A stretch of DNA of 64,000 nucleotides from Salinarchaeum sp. Harcht-Bsk1 (lineage in GTDB: Archaea > Halobacteriota > Halobacteria > Halobacteriales > Salinarchaeaceae): positions 806,001 through 870,000 of the forward strand of contig NC_021313.1 of NCBI RefSeq assembly GCF_000403645.1, read 5' to 3'. This document shows, in pieces, positions 43,572 to 52,444 of this stretch. Positions within the stretch are counted from its first letter, which is position 1. Each line of letters starts with the position of its first letter. The notes below the pieces were generated by a model, which was given only the letters and a program-made list of their open reading frames with translations, did no database searches and had not been told where the DNA came from. The translations under genes and the position numbers were made by a program.

Positions 43572-45716
43572 TCAGATCTCCGCGAGGATCGCGTCCAGCA
43601 GCGTGTGGTTCCAGTCCTGGGACAGCTCCCAGAACATCACGCCCTGCATGCCGCGCTCCTTGGCGAAGCTGACCTTCTCGGCGATCGACTGCGCGTCGTC
43701 GTAGCTGATGATCGTCTCCTCGCTCTCGTTGACGATGTAGGGCACCGCGCCGGGGTCGTGGCGGGACTTGTTCCAGCCACTGGCGCCCTCCATGTTCTCC
43801 TCGATGTCGCCGTAGTCGAACGCGCCGGTCGGATCGGCGCCGTCCTCGAGTGCGCTGTGCCAGGTACCTTCCGGCAGTCCGGAGTAGCTGCCGTACATCT
43901 CGGTGCCGTTGAAGCCACGGCCGTAGAACGGCAGGCCGAGGACGAGCTCGTTGTACTCCGCCGGCGGTGCGGGCGGGTACTCCCACTGGCCGGGCCAGTA
44001 GCCGGTCTCGTCGTGCTCGCCACCGTAGAGCTTGTCGACGGCGTACTCGACGTAGTACTGATTCTGGTACTGCGTCCCGTACTCGGTCGTCTCCAGCGGG
44101 TGCTGGGTGCCATAGAGCGGCGCGTTCTGACCGACCTGATCCATCCAGGAGCCCGTGAAGTCGTAGGCCATGATCGAGGTGTAATCACACACCTCGCCGA
44201 TCTCGCCGTGGCGCAGGCCGCCGGCGTTCCAGTCGGAGCCACCGTTCGCGACGGAGAGGTGGTACTGCTTGCCGTCCTCCTGGCCGGCCGCGTCGAGCGC
44301 GTCGCGGATCGCCTGCAACAGGTCGACGTGCGTCTCGTAGTCCTCGTTGGAGCCACACTGACACTTGCCCTGCGAACTGCCGGGGTGCTCCCAGTCGATG
44401 TCGATACCGTCCAGATCGTACTGGCGCAGGATCTCGACGCAGCGGTCCGCGAAAGACTGGCGCTTGCTCGAGCTACCGGCGATCTGACTGAAGCCTTCGG
44501 AGTCCTCCCAGCCACCGATGGAGAGGGTGACCCGCGTGTCCGAGGCGGGCCCGGACTTGAGCTCCTTGAACGTCTGCAGGTTCTCCTCGTCTCGCGTGCT
44601 CATGATCGTCGGCTCGCCCGCCGATGCGTCGACGCCGAGGAACGCGTACTGCACGTCGGTGACCTTGTCCCACGGGATGTCCTCGGGGTAGTAGTCGTAG
44701 GGCGAGGACGCCTTCCAGCCGGGGTAGTAGCCGATGACTTTGAACTCGTCGGAGGGGCCGGTCGTCACGCTGACGTCGGTCGTCGTCGTGCCGGTCGCGC
44801 CGTCGTCGTCGGTGACGGTCAGCGTGACCGAATAGGTCCCCTCGCTCGCGAACGTGTGGTCGACGGTCTGGCCGGTCGCCGTGGTGCCGTCGCCGAACTC
44901 CCACTCGTAGCTGGCGATCGAACCGTCCGAGTCGCCGGAGCCGCTGGCGTCGAACGTCGCCGTCTGGCCGGGTTCTGGCGAGGCCGGATCGTTGGTGAAC
45001 GACGCGGTCGGAGCGGCGTTCGGATCGCCGATCGTCACGTCCTGGGTGGTGCTCGCGGTCTCGCCACCGTCGTCTGTGACGGTCAGCGTGACCGTGACGA
45101 CCTGGGCGGCGTCGTAGGTGTGAGTCGTCGACTCGCCGCTGCCGCTCGTGCCGTCGCCGAACTCCCAGGAGTAGGACGAGATGGTGCCGTCCGGGTCCGA
45201 CGAACCGCTCGCGTCGAAGGTGACGGACTCGCCTGGGGCGGGGTTCGAGGGGCTGACGGTGAACGATGCGGTCGGGGCCTCGTTGGTCGTGCAGGCGCCC
45301 TCGAGCGTCCAGACGGCCTCGCTCTCCGCGGGCTCGGTGCCCTGGGTCCACCACTCGGCGGTCCAGAGCTGGCCGTCGTGAGTGACCTGGTCGCCGCCGT
45401 TGTAGGCGGTCGAGGAGTCCCAGGCGGAGACGCCGGAACAGTCGGTCTCGCTGCCGCCACCGCCACCACTGCCGTCACAGGCGCCCTCGTTCGTCCAGAC
45501 TGACTTGCTGCCGTCTGGTTCCTCGCCCTTCGTCCACCACTCGGCGGTGAACAGGTCGCCGTCGTGAGTGACCTGATCGCCGCCGTTGTAGGCTGTGGTG
45601 GAGTCCCACTCCGAGACGCCGCTACAGTCCGCTGCCGATGCTGTTGCACTCGCGCCGACCGCCAGCGCGGAGAGTGCCGATGCCTTCCGTAGGATGCTGC
45701 GTCGTGATTCGTTCAT
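43572..45716 (-). CDS. Secreted chitinase A (Tat signal, 2 CBM5/12-type, 2 PKD, GH18)
   Basis: 714 residues from the ATG at 45716. The Tat signal SRRSILRKASALSALAVGAS is followed by two ChiC-type chitin-binding modules (YNGGDQVTHDGDLFTAEWWT and a second), joined by a Gly/Ser linker, then two PKD domains (ASFTVSPSNPAPGESVTFDA; ASFTNDPASPEPGQTATFDA). The GH18 domain has VTLSIGGWEDSEGFSQIAG and the catalytic YDLDGIDIDWEHPGSS, with acid/base E443, then VSIMAYDFTGSW-type and MFWELSQDW motifs. It hydrolyses beta-1,4-GlcNAc polymers outside the cell. It is last of three same-strand chitinase genes. A longer frame upstream is rejected because the Tat signal must be N-terminal. Confidence 0.94.
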   Translation of the reverse strand: MNESRRSILRKASALSALAVGASATASAADCSGVSEWDSTTAYNGGDQVTHDGDLFTAEWWTKGEEPDGSKSVWTNEGACDGSGGGGGSETDCSGVSAWDSSTAYNGGDQVTHDGQLWTAEWWTQGTEPAESEAVWTLEGACTTNEAPTASFTVSPSNPAPGESVTFDASGSSDPDGTISSYSWEFGDGTSGSGESTTHTYDAAQVVTVTLTVTDDGGETASTTQDVTIGDPNAAPTASFTNDPASPEPGQTATFDASGSGDSDGSIASYEWEFGDGTTATGQTVDHTFASEGTYSVTLTVTDDDGATGTTTTDVSVTTGPSDEFKVIGYYPGWKASSPYDYYPEDIPWDKVTDVQYAFLGVDASAGEPTIMSTRDEENLQTFKELKSGPASDTRVTLSIGGWEDSEGFSQIAGSSSKRQSFADRCVEILRQYDLDGIDIDWEHPGSSQGKCQCGSNEDYETHVDLLQAIRDALDAAGQEDGKQYHLSVANGGSDWNAGGLRHGEIGEVCDYTSIMAYDFTGSWMDQVGQNAPLYGTQHPLETTEYGTQYQNQYYVEYAVDKLYGGEHDETGYWPGQWEYPPAPPAEYNELVLGLPFYGRGFNGTEMYGSYSGLPEGTWHSALEDGADPTGAFDYGDIEENMEGASGWNKSRHDPGAVPYIVNESEETIISYDDAQSIAEKVSFAKERGMQGVMFWELSQDWNHTLLDAILAEI

Positions 45717-45726
45717 GAGTCGTGTG

Positions 45727-45760
45727 TCGTGTGGTGATTCGCGTCGTGTGCTGGTTCGCG
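45727..45760. repeat. Two tandem 17-bp repeats upstream of chitinase A
   Basis: TCGTGTGGTGATTCGCG (45727-45743) and TCGTGTGCTGGTTCGCG (45744-45760) differ at two positions; a decayed third unit may follow. They lie 11-44 nt before the chitinase A start in the 97-bp gap after chitinase B. Confidence 0.6.
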
Positions 45761-45813
45761 TCGTAGGGAGCGTGCTGGTCCGTGTGCTCTGGAGTAGCTG
45801 CAGACGAGGGTGA

Positions 45814-47391
45814 TCAGTCCTCGTCGTCCTCGAACTGATAGAAGATGTCAGCCTGCGCGTTCGCGCTGGACTTGTACATGGCCCAGAAGGAGAGCAGGCC
45901 CATGTCATGCTGCTCGGCGTAGTCCACGAGCCACTGCCCGTCGCTCTCGGTGAAGTTGCTCTCGCCGACGTTCGGCGTCACGCCGAGCATCTCCCAGCGC
46001 TCGGCCTCGGTCTTGTTCGGGAAGGGGTTCGCGAGCCAGTCGACGGTGCCCTGGGCGGCGCCGGAGATGAAGCTCGTGTAGTCGCCGGAGTAGCCCATCG
46101 TCATGACGTTGACGTAGGACAGGTCGACGCCCTGCGCGACGGCGTCGGCGACCATGTCCTTCGCGGGCGAGTAGTTCCGGTTCTCGATGCCGCCGGAGCC
46201 CGCCGGCACCGTGTAGGAGATCTTCACCTCGGGCCGCTCGTCCTGGAGCATCGCGAGCGCCTCGTTGCGGATCCGGTAGACGCTGCCGTCGCGACCCGCC
46301 TCGTTGGCGTTCTCGTCGTCGATGTCGAGGTGCGTGACGCCGAGCGTGTCGAGGATCTCCGCGTAGGCGTCCTTGAGCACGGTCGCGTCGGTCGCGTCGC
46401 GTGCGACCGTCCGGCCGTCCCAGCCGCCGATGGCGACCCAGACCTCGACGCCGTTGTCCTGCAGGGTCTGGATCTCGCCGGCGAAGTCCGAGAGCGGGCG
46501 CTGGCCACCGGATGTGAGCCAGCCGGGGTTGACGCCGTCGCCGTCGGTCGCGTCGCCGACGAACGACAGCACCACGCGATCGGTGTTCGCGTTCAGCGTC
46601 GCGTTCGGGACGTCGCCCCAGGTGCCCTGGTAGGGCGCGAACACGTCGTCCTCCTTGCTACCGCCACCGCCGCCACCGTCGTCGCCGACGGAGATCGTGA
46701 TCGAGTCGGTGTCGGTCGCGCCGGCGTCGTCCGTGACCGTGAGCGTCGCGGTGTAGTCGCCTTTCGAGCCGTAGCTGTGACTGGCAGTCTGGCCCGTCGC
46801 CGACGCGCCGTTGCCGAATGCCCAGCTGTAGGAGCTGATCGTGCCGTCCTGATCCGAGGAGCCCGAGCCGTCGAACTCGACCGTCGCGCCGACGGCCGGG
46901 TTCGTCGGGGTCGCCGAGGCGACCGCCGTGGGCGAGAAGTTCCCGCAGTTGCCCTCGAGCGTCCAGACGTTCTCGCTCTCGGCGGGCTCGGTCCCGCGCG
47001 TCCACCACTCGGCGGTCCAGAGCTTGCCGTCGTGGACGACCTGGTCGCCGCCAGTGTAGGCCACGTCGGATTCCCAGACGGACACGCCGTCACAGGAGGC
47101 GCCGTCGCCGCCACCGCCGCCACCGCCGCCCCCGCCACCGCCGTCGCCATCGCAGGAGCCCTCTGCGGTCCAGACGGACTTCGAGTCGTCCGGCGTGGAG
47201 CCGCGGGTCCACCACTCCGCGGTGTAGAGGGTCCCGTCGTAGGTCACCTGATCGCCGCCGTTGTAGGCCGTGTCGGGATCCCACGCCGGGACGCCCGAAC
47301 AGTCCGCTGCCGATGCAGTCGCGCTCGCGCCGAGAGCGAGCGCTGACAGTGCCGATGCCTTCCGTAGGATGCTGCGTCGAGTTTCGTTCAT
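45814..47391 (-). CDS. Secreted chitinase-like protein B (Tat signal, 2 CBM5/12-type, 1 PKD, GH18)
   Basis: 525 residues from the ATG at 47391. The Tat signal and both chitin-binding modules are almost identical to those of its neighbours, with a poly-Gly linker between them. One PKD domain (ASATPTNPAVGATVEFDGSG) precedes a short GH18-type barrel. The catalytic strand reads VTHLDIDDENANEAG: the D-x-D-x-E core is kept (D356, D358, E360) but the first Asp of the usual DGxDxDxE is Thr. LTVWVAIGGWDGRT-like and YVNVMTMGYSGDY motifs support GH18. It may be an exo- or divergent-specificity chitinase. It sits between chitinases A and C. Confidence 0.87.
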   Translation of the reverse strand: MNETRRSILRKASALSALALGASATASAADCSGVPAWDPDTAYNGGDQVTYDGTLYTAEWWTRGSTPDDSKSVWTAEGSCDGDGGGGGGGGGGGGDGASCDGVSVWESDVAYTGGDQVVHDGKLWTAEWWTRGTEPAESENVWTLEGNCGNFSPTAVASATPTNPAVGATVEFDGSGSSDQDGTISSYSWAFGNGASATGQTASHSYGSKGDYTATLTVTDDAGATDTDSITISVGDDGGGGGGSKEDDVFAPYQGTWGDVPNATLNANTDRVVLSFVGDATDGDGVNPGWLTSGGQRPLSDFAGEIQTLQDNGVEVWVAIGGWDGRTVARDATDATVLKDAYAEILDTLGVTHLDIDDENANEAGRDGSVYRIRNEALAMLQDERPEVKISYTVPAGSGGIENRNYSPAKDMVADAVAQGVDLSYVNVMTMGYSGDYTSFISGAAQGTVDWLANPFPNKTEAERWEMLGVTPNVGESNFTESDGQWLVDYAEQHDMGLLSFWAMYKSSANAQADIFYQFEDDED

Positions 47392-47541
47392 GGTTGGGAT
47401 CGAATGCCGCGTCGCCGCAATTCCCGCGTCGACTCGCAGGCCGCCTCGCCGCCACGGCCGCGTGGGCTCGAACGCCGCGTCGGCCCTCGACCGGGCCGCG
47501 AGCCGTGCCGCGTGTGCGGCCCACGCGTGGCTGCTCGCTCG

Positions 47542-49761
47542 TTATCCGTTTAGCGCGTTCCAGAGCGCGGTGATGAGCGTGCCTTCCTTCGTATCTGCGC
47601 CGATCGCCCAGAGCATCGTCCCACCGTAGGGCGAATTCGACAGCCAGCTGCCCTTGGCTTCCATCGACTGCGTCGTCGGGTGCGTGATCATCAGCCGGCT
47701 CTCGGCGTTGAAGCTCCAGGAGGAGGCGGCGTCCTCATCGAAGTAGGTCTCCCAGTTGGCGCCGTCGAGGTTGACGGGGTTGGAGCCCGTCCGACCGTCA
47801 CCGACGAGGTCGAAGGCGTCCCAGACGCCACCGAGGCTGGTGCCCTGCTGGCCCGGGCCGGGGTAGGAGCCCTCGCCGCTCGCGTCCTCGTCCTCGCCCT
47901 GGAACGGCTGGTGCAGCCCGTCGTCGACAGACGAGCCGACGCCGCTCTCGGGCTGCTGGACGTCGGTCCAGCTGCGGCCGTAGAACGGCACGGCCATGTT
48001 GAGCTGCTGGGGGTCCCAGCCCTGGTCGACGTAGTACTGGAGCGCCGAGGACGCGTTCCAGGTGTCGGCCTTCGGAAGCGGCGAGTCGGGATCCGCGTCC
48101 AGCGGCGACTGGTGTCCCGTGTAGTCACTCCAGATGCCGCGATAGTCGAAGGTCATGACCGAGACGAAGTCGAGGACGTCCGAGAGCTTCCCGTGCTCGA
48201 GGCCGTCGAGTTTGCCGGGGTCTGCGCTCTGGGCGGCAGTGAGCACGTACGGCTCGTTGCGATCGGGATTGTTCGCCTGCGCCTCGTCGAGCGCGGCGCG
48301 GATCTCCTCGAGGAGGAGGGTGTACTTCTCCTGGTCGCCGGGCTGTGAGATGTTGTCGATGTCACAGACCGGGGAGTCGGCAGTACAGCCGCCACCGCCG
48401 GGATACTCCCAGTCGATGTCGACGCCGTCGATGCCCGTCTTCGTCACGAGGTCCGCACACTCCTGGGCGAACTTCTCGCGCTTGGCCGGGTCCTGGGCGA
48501 CCGGCGAGAAGTACTCGGAGTCGCCCCAGCCCCCGATCGAGAGCAGGAAGGTGACGTCGTCGCGCTCGCGGGCGTAACCGCTGAACGTCTTCCCGCGATC
48601 GGGGCCCTGCCAGTCCTCCTCGGCGTAGAAGACCTGCTGACCGTAGCTGTCGCCGACGAGGTTCAGCGATCCGTCCTTCTCGGGTCGCCCGAACGCGTAC
48701 TGGGCGTGGGTGATCTCGTCGAAAGGAATGTCCGCCGGCAGGTACTCCCGCTCGTACTGGGACCACTGCCGGTAGTAGGCGACCACGCGCTGGTCGCCCG
48801 TGGCGACGCCGACGCCGACGGTCGTCTCGGCAGTCGCAGTCGCGCCGTCGGCGTCCGTCACAGTGAGCGTGACCGTGTACTGTCCCTCGCTGCTGTAGGT
48901 GTGATCGACCGTCGCGCCGCTGCCGGTCGAACCGTCGCCGAAGTCCCACTCGTAGGACGAGATGGAACCGTCGGGATCCGAGGATCCCGATCCGTCGAAG
49001 CTGGCGACTTCGCCGGGGTTCACGAAGTCCGGCGCGTCGATCGACGCCGAGGGCAGGAGGTTCGGGTCGCCGACCGTGATCTCCTGACTCGTCGTCGCCG
49101 ACGTACCGCTGTCGTCCGTGACGGTGAGCTCGACCGTATAGAAGCCAGCGCTCTGGAACGTCTCCGTCACCGTCTGTCCACTCGCGGAGGTGCCGTCGAT
49201 GGTCCACTCGTAGGACGATATCGAGCCGTCAGGATCCGAGGAGTCCGACGCGTCGAAGGTAGCGGACTCGCCGGGTGCCGGGTTCGACGGGCTGACAGCG
49301 AACGATGGCGTCGGCCCCTCGTTACAGGCTCCCTCCAGCGTCCAGACGTTCTCGCTCTCTGCAGGTTCGGTGCCCTGGGTCCACCACTCTGCCGTCCAGA
49401 GCGAGGTCTCGTGGGTCACCTGATCGCCGCCCGTGTACGCCGCGCTGGAATCGTACGCTGGGACGCCGCTACAGTCGGCCTGATCGCCGCCTCCACCACC
49501 GCCACCGCCGCCACCGCCGTCACAGGGGCCCTCGTTGGTCCAGACGGACTTCGATCCGTCCGGCGTGGAGCCCTTCGTCCACCACTCGGCGGTGAACAGG
49601 TCGCCGTCGTAGGTGACCTGGTCGCCGCCGTTGTAGGCGGTGTCGGGATCCCACTCGGAGACGCCGCTACAGTCCGCTGCCGATGCTGTGGCACTCGCCC
49701 CGAGGGCCAGTGCGCCAAGTGCCGATGCTTTGCGTAGGATGCTGCGTCGAGTTTCGTTCAT
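47542..49761 (-). CDS. Secreted chitinase C (Tat signal, 2 CBM5/12-type, 2 PKD, GH18)
   Basis: 739 residues from the ATG at 49761. The Tat signal (TRRSILRKASALGALALGA), two ChiC-type modules around an 11-Gly linker and two PKD domains precede the GH18 domain: VTFLLSIGGWGDSEYFSPVA, catalytic TGIDGVDIDWEYPGGGG with acid/base E452, FVSVMTFDYRGIWSDYTGHQ and the late GGTMLWAIGADT. The insertion FYGRSWTDVQQPESGVGSSV suggests the ChiA-type subfamily with the extra alpha/beta domain. It is the promoter-proximal gene of the cluster; an 11-bp perfect inverted repeat lies 83-113 nt upstream. Confidence 0.94.
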   Translation of the reverse strand: MNETRRSILRKASALGALALGASATASAADCSGVSEWDPDTAYNGGDQVTYDGDLFTAEWWTKGSTPDGSKSVWTNEGPCDGGGGGGGGGGGDQADCSGVPAYDSSAAYTGGDQVTHETSLWTAEWWTQGTEPAESENVWTLEGACNEGPTPSFAVSPSNPAPGESATFDASDSSDPDGSISSYEWTIDGTSASGQTVTETFQSAGFYTVELTVTDDSGTSATTSQEITVGDPNLLPSASIDAPDFVNPGEVASFDGSGSSDPDGSISSYEWDFGDGSTGSGATVDHTYSSEGQYTVTLTVTDADGATATAETTVGVGVATGDQRVVAYYRQWSQYEREYLPADIPFDEITHAQYAFGRPEKDGSLNLVGDSYGQQVFYAEEDWQGPDRGKTFSGYARERDDVTFLLSIGGWGDSEYFSPVAQDPAKREKFAQECADLVTKTGIDGVDIDWEYPGGGGCTADSPVCDIDNISQPGDQEKYTLLLEEIRAALDEAQANNPDRNEPYVLTAAQSADPGKLDGLEHGKLSDVLDFVSVMTFDYRGIWSDYTGHQSPLDADPDSPLPKADTWNASSALQYYVDQGWDPQQLNMAVPFYGRSWTDVQQPESGVGSSVDDGLHQPFQGEDEDASGEGSYPGPGQQGTSLGGVWDAFDLVGDGRTGSNPVNLDGANWETYFDEDAASSWSFNAESRLMITHPTTQSMEAKGSWLSNSPYGGTMLWAIGADTKEGTLITALWNALNG

Positions 49762-49843
49762 AGGTTCGATGATAGTCCGGCGATTACAGCGTGTTTCCAC
49801 CAGTGTGCCGCCGACCCCCTGTCGATCGGCAGCACTCCCCCGC

Positions 49844-49874
49844 TCAGTGACCACCAGCGTGCAGTGGTCACTGA
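49844..49874. promoter_or_regulatory. Perfect 11-bp inverted repeat upstream of the chitinase cluster
   Basis: TCAGTGACCAC (49844-49854) and GTGGTCACTGA (49864-49874) are exact complements separated by 9 bp, centred about 98 bp before the chitinase C ATG. Size and position suit a dimeric regulator's operator; an RNA hairpin is the alternative. Confidence 0.5.
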
Positions 49875-50399
49875 TCGGCCCGCGCGAGACCAGCCACCTC
49901 GTCTGACGCCACCAATCGAACCGCGGTAGCGTGTAGCAGGGATCACGACCAACAGAATTCCGAAAACGAGTTCACCCATATATCCGCTTCGATCATTTCA
50001 CCCCTATAATACGGCATCCAACGTCGTGGATGGCGGTATAGAACACTAATGATACCACAGTGGATCGGATCTTTGTGTGAATAATCCTAATATATCACGA
50101 ACCTCTGATGCAATTTTGAAACTCCGTTCGATTAACCGACCCTGGCCTTTAACTATAATAACTACAACAATTATTTTTACAAATTGTAGGAAATGGGCCA
50201 GTACTATCGGCGACACCTGCCGGGACGTGCAAGGCATTGATACGCAGGTGAAGAACGATCCGGCAGCAACTGACAATATTTTCCGGCAAAAGTGACCCGG
50301 TTTGCTCGGGCGCGCGCTACCATGTGACACGTGAGCTGCGGGGCGCCACCAAGAACGCCCCGAGTTGAGAGCGGCCACGAGGACACCGAGTGTAGCGGG

Positions 50400-50477
50400 G
50401 TCAGGAGCACACTGCGTTCAGAGCGGTCAGGAACACACTGCGTTCAGAACAGTCAGGAGCACCTCGGGAACGGCCAG
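50400..50477 (+). repeat. Tandem 26-bp repeats
   Basis: Units at 50400-50425 and 50426-50451 both read GTCAGGARCACACTGCGTTC plus AGARCR; a third at 50452 keeps only GTCAGGAGCAC before diverging. Scattered AGGAGTTC/GGGAACG words continue to about 50540. Confidence 0.65.
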
Positions 50478-50641
50478 GAGTTCCCGAGAACGGGTCGGGA
50501 GTCTTCGGGAACGCTGAGGACTTCAGGAAACTGGGAGGAACCACGTGGACGGCCAGGCGTTCGTGTGAAACGATCCAGGCAGTGACGAACGGTTGGTTGG
50601 AAGGCAACGGGGGAACGGGCGCTCCCGTCCGCGAGCGATTC

Positions 50642-52126
50642 CTACTCGTCGGGGACGTCCGTCTCGGTAGTCCTCGCGGGGTCAGTTCCCGACCGGGTGT
50701 CACCCGCCGTCCCGCCGCTCGCTGTCGAGTCCGTCGGCACCTCGTCAGCACGGTCGATGACGCCCTCCGTCCAGGTACCCCGGAGGAACCAGACGAGTCC
50801 GAGGGCGAAGGAGGCGATCGCACCGACGGCGTAGGCCCACCACAGCCCCACCGCACCCCAATCGAGCGCGGCGATCTCGACGCCGAGCAGCGGAATCGTG
50901 ATCGCCCAGCCGAAGGCCAGGCCCACTGCCAGCGGAATACGGAAGAGCCACCGCGAGCACAGCGAGAGCGCCATCGCGATCCGGGTCGAGCCGGCGCCGC
51001 GGAACGCACCCTGGAGGACCATCAGCCCGCCGAAGAAGCCCCAGGCGATCGTGACGATCCGGAGGAAGCGAACGCCTTCGTCGACGACGGCCGGATCGTC
51101 GACGAAGATTCGCATCGCCGTCGCCGGCACGAGCCAGACGAGCCCGCCGGCCGCGAACAGCAGCGCCATCGTCGCAGCCGTCGCTCGGTAGGCGACGGAG
51201 GCCGCGCGATCGGGGGACTCCGCCCCGAGGTTCTGGCCGACGCCGGTGGCCGTCGCCTGCCCGACCGCTCCAGACACCGTCCACGTCACGGACATATACC
51301 GGATCCCGATGCCGTAGGCCGCGGTCGCCGCCTCGCCGAAGCGTGCGACGAGGCCCGCCATTGCCACGGCGGCGAAGGAACGCGCCCAGCCGTCGAGCGT
51401 AGAGGGATAGCCGACGTCGACGAGTTTGGCGAGCAGTTCCCGATCGGGGCGGAGGTCTCCGGGGTGGAGTTTGATGCCCCAGTCGCCCCGGAGAAGGATG
51501 TAGACGCCGACCGCGGCGGCCAGTCCGCGAGCGCCGAACGTCGCCCAGGCCGCACCGCGGACGCCCATCGCAGGCAGCGGGCCGACGCCGAGGATCACGA
51601 ACGGATCCACGACCGCGTTCGCGACGGCGGAGATCGCGACGAGCCACATCGCGGTTTTCGTGTCGCCGGCGCCCTGGAGCGCGGCGCGGAAGGCGATGAA
51701 GAGGAAGGTGAGCGGCAGGGAGAGGAAGATCACCTCGATGTAGCGCAGGGCCTCGACGCGGACGTCACCGCGTGCGCCGATCAGGTACATGAGTTCGTGA
51801 CGGCCGAGGTAGCCGGCGATCGCAAGGGCCGAGGCGACGGCGACCGCGAGGAGCATCGTCTGGCCGACGACGGCGTCCGCGCGGCGGTCGTTCCCCGCGC
51901 CGACGTGCTGGGAGACCATCGCGATCGTCGCGGCGGAGAGCCCCATCGCCGTCGAGACGAACAGCCAGGAGAGCGGGAACATCAGGGAGACCGCGGCGAC
52001 GGCCTCCGAGCTGACCCGCCCGACCCAGAACATATCGGCGAGGTTGTAGAGCGTCTGGAGGAGGTTGCCGACGACGAGGGGCCACGCGAGGTAGAAGAGT
52101 CTGGACGTGATCGGCCCCGTCGTCAT
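50642..52126 (-). CDS. MATE-family multidrug/Na+ efflux protein
   Basis: 494 residues from the ATG at 52126 (MTTGPITSRLFYLAWPLVVG). Twelve helices in two six-helix halves. N-lobe marks are LLQTLYNLADMFWVGRVSSE and GLSAATIAMVSQHVGAGNDR; the C-lobe repeat has GYPSTLDGWARSFAAVAMAG and GQATATGVGQNLGAESPDRA. Cation-coupled export of drugs or metabolites. The last 45 residues are a polar, acidic cytoplasmic tail. In-frame upstream codons reach 52237, but the family opening fits the chosen ATG; GTG codons just upstream are possible. Confidence 0.9.
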   Translation of the reverse strand: MTTGPITSRLFYLAWPLVVGNLLQTLYNLADMFWVGRVSSEAVAAVSLMFPLSWLFVSTAMGLSAATIAMVSQHVGAGNDRRADAVVGQTMLLAVAVASALAIAGYLGRHELMYLIGARGDVRVEALRYIEVIFLSLPLTFLFIAFRAALQGAGDTKTAMWLVAISAVANAVVDPFVILGVGPLPAMGVRGAAWATFGARGLAAAVGVYILLRGDWGIKLHPGDLRPDRELLAKLVDVGYPSTLDGWARSFAAVAMAGLVARFGEAATAAYGIGIRYMSVTWTVSGAVGQATATGVGQNLGAESPDRAASVAYRATAATMALLFAAGGLVWLVPATAMRIFVDDPAVVDEGVRFLRIVTIAWGFFGGLMVLQGAFRGAGSTRIAMALSLCSRWLFRIPLAVGLAFGWAITIPLLGVEIAALDWGAVGLWWAYAVGAIASFALGLVWFLRGTWTEGVIDRADEVPTDSTASGGTAGDTRSGTDPARTTETDVPDE

Positions 52127-52444
52127 GTCCACGCGGCTGTCCGCCGACACTGCACACGGCTCCAGCCGCCGCGGTCGTAGACCTTGCGGCATCGGTCGGC
52201 GCGTACCGAACGGCCGTCGGGCTGGCCAGGGACACACGATGTGACCAGGTCATCTGTATCCCGCAACCGCCCGGCCAAGCCACGGTCGTTCGGGCGCTCG
52301 CGCGCGAAAGTGCGCGTGCGTCGGCCGCGGCCGCCCACCCGCTAGCGCGCACCCGCACACTCCCGCCGGCGGGCGCGCACACCCGCGCCTTCTTGCGATT
52401 CCGGAAGCTTTAGGAGCACATTTGCCGTAGGTGGTAGCGACCGA
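52127..52444. other. Divergent intergenic region between MATE and topA
   Basis: 318 bp without a gene. It contains a GC-only hairpin (52295-52320) with a GAAA tetraloop, stretches of alternating CG, a second GC palindrome around CCCGCCGGCGGG (about 52367), and the topA promoter patch GCTTTAGG (52406-52413), 32-39 nt before the topA ATG. Confidence 0.55.
52295..52320 (+). other. GNRA-capped GC hairpin
   Basis: CGCGCGC (52299-52305) pairs with GTGCGCG (52310-52316), one G-U pair, closing a GAAA loop (52306-52309). After a T-T mismatch the stem continues CGC (52295-52297) with GCG (52318-52320). It lies between divergent promoters. Confidence 0.4.

Larger units (their letters stand above)
49762..50641. 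other. Gene-free region between the chitinase cluster and the MATE exporter
   Basis: 880 bp with no credible gene; short open frames have no recognisable family. From the chitinase side it holds an 11-bp inverted repeat (49844-49874), an AT-rich island (about 49975-50290) with several TATA-like strings such as CTATAATACGG and TAATATATC, and tandem 26-bp repeats (50400-50477). The AT-rich part differs sharply from the rest of the window. Confidence 0.7.

Noticed and set aside
50046-50378. 110-codon minus-strand open frame in the AT-rich gap
   Set aside because: Composition is unlike haloarchaeal proteins (few acidic residues, many Ser/Lys/Arg), and no family or promoter supports it.
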